64,000 bases of DNA from Paludibacter sp. (GTDB lineage: Bacteria; Bacteroidota; Bacteroidia; Bacteroidales; Paludibacteraceae), in assembly GCA_031292575.1 (NCBI GenBank), contig JARLGX010000005.1, positions 62,001 through 126,000 on the forward strand. Direction: 5' to 3'. Under the pieces are notes generated by a model that worked only from the letters and a program-made list of their open reading frames with translations, was not told the origin of the DNA and did not search any database. The first letter of the stretch is position 1. Each line of letters opens with the position of its first letter. The translations under genes and the position numbers were made by a program. Shown piece by piece: positions 52,341-64,000 of the stretch.

Positions 52341-52396
52341 CCGCGAATTCTAATTCGCGTTTATTTACAATAATAATACCGCGAATTGGAATTCGC
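52341..52396. repeat. Two CGCGAATT-type palindromes between the GH2 and aldolase genes
   Basis: CCGCGAATTCTAATTCGCG (52341-52359) and CCGCGAATTGGAATTCGC (52379-52396) are each nearly self-complementary. They are separated by a 19-nt AT-rich spacer. The first can fold with one central mismatch. They lie in the 93-bp gap between the GH2 stop and the aldolase ATG. Confidence 0.65.
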
Positions 52397-52404
52397 AGAA
52401 TCCG

Positions 52405-59858
<7,454 letters not shown>

Positions 59859-59861
59859 ATG

Positions 59862-59970
59862 ACCCCTAACCCCCTGAAGGGGAATTGAATTAGTTTCGTC
59901 AAATTTGATATTCATTTCATTAAGCCTATAAATTGCAGGATGCAAATATTCCCCTTTATGGATTAGAGGT
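59862..59970. repeat. Inverted repeat pair C upstream of the fusion gene
   Basis: ACCCCTAACCCCCTGAAGGGG (59862-59882) and the more divergent CCCCTTTATGGATTAGAGGT (59951-59970) face each other. The ATG at 59915 lies between them, and the second arm ends at the stop codon of the GH67-like gene. It is the most decayed of the three pairs. Confidence 0.7.
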
Positions 59971-62709
59971 CTAATAAAACATCCAATCCATAGTTTCTTC
60001 ATCGCCTGCACCAACTAAACCCACATTACGAGCTGTAATGTTAGCCGAAGTAAAGCCAAGAACCAAACACAAACCTTTCGGTAACAAAAGTTTATTGTCC
60101 CCTGCGTTGAAACTGTAAGTATGTACATTAACTGCCGGCAGATTATCTATTTTCAACGCGTTCATCAAAACCGGATCGGCCTGACCATATAAGTTAGCAC
60201 CGGCATCAGTTTCCAGCATTGGAGCTTTTGCAAATTTTTTCTGATCATCCTTGAAAAACCCTACCAGTAATTTAACCGGTTCTGCATTTGAAAATTCTAT
60301 CGTTGTCCCTTTATCTGACTGAGTTTTTGAGTTTAGCAAACAAGCATTCATTCCTATAAGTTCGGGTGCAATTTCTTCCACATCCGATTTGAGATCGCTG
60401 TATAACGAAACGCCGGGAGTAAGCTTTAGAATTGGAAAATCACTGATCAATTTAATATTCGCAACGGGTAAAGCTGAAATTACAACCGGTTTTTGTATAC
60501 CTCCGTTCAGTTTTGATTTCAACAAAGCCAGATTGTTTTTATAATTCACCAATTCCTTTTGATAATGCACCAACATCTCTGCCCATGTTTTATTTTTTCC
60601 GTTGTCGCCACCAATCGGAATGCGGCGTTGTGAAGTTTGCATACTGTTTGCATACAAGTAAGTGTTTTTAGTCAAATCGACCAGTTTGCTATAATGTTCC
60701 AGGCTTTTTTCCAAAAATGGAACGGCAGCATCCAGGCTTTTAATATTTTTTCCCCATTGGTAATCAAGCACCAATTTCGCAGCTTTTACTTTGTTGTTGA
60801 AGAAATAAGCAAATTCCCTGTAACAATGCATATCGTTGCGCAACCGCTCAAATTCAGCTTTATTTTTAGTTACCTTCCCTTCTACCGAATCGATGGCCGA
60901 CTCTGCTTTGTCGCCGTGAGCAATTACCTGAGCTATAATATCGAGTGGCAATTCCCCTACATGAGGTTGGTGTTTCCATTCTTTCTCAACATATTCAATC
61001 AATTTTTCGCCAACAGGTCCACAACTTTCGTAAAAACCGGGGTAAATCTTGTATTTATAGGGGTTAACCAACTGGCTCATAAACATACCAAGTAATAACG
61101 TCTGGCGATTTCCCTCTGTAATTCCGAACCGGCGGATTAATTTTGGCGCAATTTCACCCGACTGATCGTAAGCTTCTTGTATTTTACGTGCATCACTGTC
61201 ATTAATTCCATAGTAATCGGCTAATTGCTGATCCCAATAATTAATTTCGTCCTTTCTGTCTCGATGACAATTCCAAGCATAACGAGCCCATGCTTTAGTC
61301 CACATCCAGTCACGGTCAATTTGTTTCAGGCGAGCACCATTTGGCAATTTATCTGCCGTGTAAGGGTAATCCCAATACGAAGCCTGAGGGTATAAATGCA
61401 GTCCATTGGCACCCTGAATATTGTGCATGGCAATTACGGCTTTTTGAATAAATTCGGGAGAACTCCAACGCCACGGCTCCAAATTAGCCATAATATGAAC
61501 ATTGCTGATAAAAACAGGTCCGAGTTTACTCAAATCCCTGTCGGTTTTCGACCAGGGACCACCGGGTTGATAGGTTGTCAGACTTTCGCCGGTGTATTTG
61601 TTCATCGTGTACAGGTTTTTATACAATGGCTTTGCTGCTTCAATATCCATTTTAGCATCCGTGTCGTGTGCACGAAGAATGATTGGTGGTTCATCGGTAC
61701 GACCCAAGGCTTTCAGACCATCTTTTATGCCGGGGATAATGGTTTTCGTAAACCAGTTCACATCATCCTCGTACGTATCCATGGCTTCTCCAAGCGTAAT
61801 CAAAAAACCTATATTTGGATATTTTTCAACAAAAGCGGCAATGCTTTTTCTGGTATAATCACTGATCAAAGGTGTAATCGGGCGATTTCTATCCTGCGTT
61901 TTAATGCCGTAATGTTCGGCAAACGGTTTGGAAACAATAATGTTGTAAAACATTTGTATTACAAAAATTCCACGTTTATCAGCTTCTTTGGTCAGGAATT
62001 TATAGATTTCCTCGTTCTTTTTAAATGTTTCCTCGCTCACTTCCACAGCAAACGGATAATCTTTCAGCCGTACCAACGAAGCAAACGGGTGGCCACTCCA
62101 AAGGTAAAGCGTGTTCATGCGATTAGCCACCAACATATCAAGGTATTGAATCCATTGCTTTTTATCGTAAAACCATGGAAAAGTTTCGGGTGTATAAGGA
62201 TATTCATACACCGTGCGACCGGGCAGGTAAGTCGATTTTTGCATGCCAATACACGTCCCGCGAAGCACCATTTCGGGAGCATCGGTCAATGAAGCCGGCA
62301 AATCCAGTTTTTTCTCGTTTTGCAAACGGTCTATAATTTCGCGGCAACCGTAAATCACCCCATTGCCATCGGTGCCACAAATAAGGGTGGTATTTTTTTT
62401 AGTAGAAATAAAAAAACCTTCCTTCTTCATCGAATCGGGCAACTGGACTTTAAGCTTTTTCAATACCTGTTTTAATGCAGGATCGTTTTTTTCAAAAGCC
62501 AGCATGTATTTTTCATTTTTATTGAATTTCTTTATTTCTGTTTTTGAATTTACCTCAAAATTTTTAGACTGAAGTGACTTACTCAGCATATTCGCTGCAA
62601 ACTGTACACGGTTTGAAGCAGTAGGAGAGATGATAAGGTTAATTGTTTCACCGTATATGATCCCCGAAAATATCAACAAAAAAAATAAAACTAACCCTTT
62701 CAATTTCAT
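59971..62709 (-). CDS. Exported GH67/alpha-glucuronidase-like hydrolase, family uncertain
   Basis: I start at ATG 62709 (MKLKGLVLFFLLIFSGIIYG), a normal signal peptide; the track adds 23 residues. The 912-residue protein has an N-terminal beta-hexosaminidase domain-2-like fold (PTASNRVQFAANMLSKSL, TDGNGVIYGCREIIDRL). A TIM-barrel-like centre follows with ANRMNTLYLWSGHPFAS, GFLITLGEAMDTYEDD and ILRAHDTDAKMD. This is similar to GH67/GH115 alpha-glucuronidases, but I see no clear match to either family's catalytic motif. A late helical part follows. A uronic-acid-releasing or similar glycosidase is the best guess. It sits directly after the second MFS gene, at the promoter-proximal end of the visible locus. 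Confidence 0.6.
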   Translation of the reverse strand: MKLKGLVLFFLLIFSGIIYGETINLIISPTASNRVQFAANMLSKSLQSKNFEVNSKTEIKKFNKNEKYMLAFEKNDPALKQVLKKLKVQLPDSMKKEGFFISTKKNTTLICGTDGNGVIYGCREIIDRLQNEKKLDLPASLTDAPEMVLRGTCIGMQKSTYLPGRTVYEYPYTPETFPWFYDKKQWIQYLDMLVANRMNTLYLWSGHPFASLVRLKDYPFAVEVSEETFKKNEEIYKFLTKEADKRGIFVIQMFYNIIVSKPFAEHYGIKTQDRNRPITPLISDYTRKSIAAFVEKYPNIGFLITLGEAMDTYEDDVNWFTKTIIPGIKDGLKALGRTDEPPIILRAHDTDAKMDIEAAKPLYKNLYTMNKYTGESLTTYQPGGPWSKTDRDLSKLGPVFISNVHIMANLEPWRWSSPEFIQKAVIAMHNIQGANGLHLYPQASYWDYPYTADKLPNGARLKQIDRDWMWTKAWARYAWNCHRDRKDEINYWDQQLADYYGINDSDARKIQEAYDQSGEIAPKLIRRFGITEGNRQTLLLGMFMSQLVNPYKYKIYPGFYESCGPVGEKLIEYVEKEWKHQPHVGELPLDIIAQVIAHGDKAESAIDSVEGKVTKNKAEFERLRNDMHCYREFAYFFNNKVKAAKLVLDYQWGKNIKSLDAAVPFLEKSLEHYSKLVDLTKNTYLYANSMQTSQRRIPIGGDNGKNKTWAEMLVHYQKELVNYKNNLALLKSKLNGGIQKPVVISALPVANIKLISDFPILKLTPGVSLYSDLKSDVEEIAPELIGMNACLLNSKTQSDKGTTIEFSNAEPVKLLVGFFKDDQKKFAKAPMLETDAGANLYGQADPVLMNALKIDNLPAVNVHTYSFNAGDNKLLLPKGLCLVLGFTSANITARNVGLVGAGDEETMDWMFY

Positions 62710-62743
62710 ATTTAAATAACTAATATTCCACCTAAAAATAACA

Positions 62744-62772
62744 ACAGAAAGACGTAAAAAACGCCCTTCTGT
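62744..62772. repeat. Short hairpin between the MFS and GH67-like genes
   Basis: ACAGAAAGACGT (62744-62755) faces ACGCCCTTCTGT (62761-62772) across AAAAA. The stem needs two G-U pairs in RNA. It lies in the 151-bp gap after the MFS stop codon; the rest of the gap shows nothing else. Confidence 0.35.
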
Positions 62773-62860
62773 ACTCAACTTCTTTCTATTATGAAATCAA
62801 CAAAACCAGTGTTTGATAAATTACTTATTCGAGTATTTATTCTCACTTTAAAAATTTAGT

Positions 62861-64000
62861 TTACCTTATCTCTATTTTTTGATTATTCGGCACTAACAAA
62901 TAAAGAGATAACCAACATAGCAGATAGGCCATACTGGCAATGGCAAACACCACATAATAACTGCCCGTAATCTGAAGTATCAATCCCACTGCGCCGGCAA
63001 ACAAAACACCGCCGATAGCACCGGCAAACCCCGAAAGTCCGGTAACAGAACCAACTGCATTTTTCGGATAAATATCGGAAACAATGGTAAAGATATTGGC
63101 TGCGTAACCCTGATGGGCAAAAGTAGCCATGGAAATGAGAGCTACTGCCAGCCACACATTGGAAGTAAACGAGGTAAAGAATATCGGAACCACCAGCAAA
63201 GCCATAACAAAAATGGTGAGCTTACGCGCTGCCAACGGGTTTTTACCGCGACCGATCAAAAACGACGACAACCAACCGCCAAAGATGGAACCTCCGATTG
63301 ACACAACATAAATCACAATAAGTGGCAATCCAATTCTTGTTAAATCAATATGATAGTTTGAATTCAGGTATTTAGGCAACCAGTAGAGAAAAAACCACCA
63401 GATAGGGTCAGTAAGGAAACGTGCCAGACAAATTCCCCAGGTTTGTTTATATGACACAATGGCTTTCCACGGGAGTTTTTGTGTTTCGGGTTCTTTTTCG
63501 TCCTGAAGGATATAACTTAGCTCAGCAATACTAATTTTATGGTTTTCTTCAGGCTTGCGATATGTAATTATCCAAAAAAACAACCACACAAAACCCAAAG
63601 CCCCTGCCGAAATAAACGCCCATTGCCAACCCCATTTCAGGGCAATAACAGGAACTACGAGTGGCGTGAGAATTGCACCGAGATTTGAACCTGCATTAAA
63701 CAGTCCGGTAGCCATGGCACGTTCTTTTTTCGGAAACCATTCAGCAGTTGTTTTTACAGCAGCAGGAAAATTGGCCGAAGCACCAATGCCTAATCCAAAA
63801 CGAGCTACGGCAAAAGCAGCCACTGTACTGAAAACGGCATGAAACATGCCCGCAACACTCATCAGTACCACCGAAACTATAAATCCAAGGCGTGTACCGA
63901 TTTTGTCGAGTAAAGTTCCCATCGAAATCAACCCGATAGCATACGCCGCCTGAAAAGCCATGATGATAAAACCGTAATCTGCTTCCGACCAACCGAATTG
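62861..64000 (-). CDS. MFS transporter, hexuronate (ExuT-like) family, partial at the right edge
   Basis: The track starts at an internal Met (63961), but the frame is open to the window edge, adding WSEADYGFII before it; the true start is outside. The visible 379 residues carry the ExuT-type motifs KTTAEWFPKKERAMATGLFN, GSNLGAILTPLVVPV and WWFFLYWLPKYLNSNY. Ten or so spans are seen. The family imports galacturonate or glucuronate with protons. Together with the carrier at 50104 it suggests that the locus feeds on uronic acids. It is upstream of the GH67-like gene in the same direction. Confidence 0.82.
   Translation of the reverse strand, partial: QFGWSEADYGFIIMAFQAAYAIGLISMGTLLDKIGTRLGFIVSVVLMSVAGMFHAVFSTVAAFAVARFGLGIGASANFPAAVKTTAEWFPKKERAMATGLFNAGSNLGAILTPLVVPVIALKWGWQWAFISAGALGFVWLFFWIITYRKPEENHKISIAELSYILQDEKEPETQKLPWKAIVSYKQTWGICLARFLTDPIWWFFLYWLPKYLNSNYHIDLTRIGLPLIVIYVVSIGGSIFGGWLSSFLIGRGKNPLAARKLTIFVMALLVVPIFFTSFTSNVWLAVALISMATFAHQGYAANIFTIVSDIYPKNAVGSVTGLSGFAGAIGGVLFAGAVGLILQITGSYYVVFAIASMAYLLCWLSLYLLVPNNQKIEIR

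Noticed and set aside
61396-62292. 298-codon plus-strand ORF opposite the GH67-like gene
   Set aside because: It is antisense to a conserved enzyme region, with no recognisable domain. Treated as a shadow.

Overview
The window looks like chromosomal DNA of a member of the Bacteroidota, probably the Bacteroidales. The DNA is AT-rich. Many genes are preceded by the TAnnTTTG -7 box used by the housekeeping sigma factor of this phylum. Family content points the same way: DUF3078, a YgjV-like protein, a hybrid two-component regulator with two-propeller sensor, GH106, DUF5703 and FecR-type anti-sigma. Nothing in the sequence fixes the genus.

Bases 1 to about 26000 are a core-like stretch of short operons. 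In order: a partial ketoacyl-ACP synthase III, shikimate kinase, type I asparaginase, a beta-propeller protein, 16S rRNA dimethyltransferase, a GtrA and a flippase-like membrane protein, tRNA-Glu with ribosomal protein S20, RecO, a five-LysM NlpC/P60 peptidase, a four-gene operon (radC, ABC ATPase, ABC permease, LD-carboxypeptidase), three small lipoproteins, PriA, a YgjV-like protein, tRNA-dihydrouridine synthase, 3-methyladenine glycosylase I, an HD protein, a DUF3078 protein, RmuC, a small DNA-binding-like protein, YraN, and an ECF sigma factor with a very short anti-sigma-like partner.

Bases 26220 to 64000 are one long carbohydrate locus, all on the minus strand and running off the right edge. 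It encodes two anion/hexuronate-type MFS transporters, a GH67-like secreted hydrolase, a GH43-like/GH2/malectin fusion, three further GH2 enzymes, a GH106 alpha-L-rhamnosidase, a DUF5703 enzyme, two SGNH esterases, a DapA/NanA-family aldolase, a PL1-like pectate lyase, a beta-helix/TIM-like chimera and a hybrid two-component regulator. The set suggests breakdown of a rhamnose-, galactose- and uronic-acid-containing acetylated plant glycan (pectic rhamnogalacturonan or arabinogalactan type), with monosaccharide or uronate uptake by MFS carriers. No SusC/SusD pair is visible; it may lie beyond the right edge or be absent.

The most unusual signal is in the junctions between the carbohydrate genes. 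Three of them carry the same inverted repeat pair (ACCCCTAACCCC..AGGGG). The start codon of the following gene lies in the predicted loop, and one repeat arm is translated in the same frame into the signal-peptide region of the next protein. Other junctions carry different palindromes.
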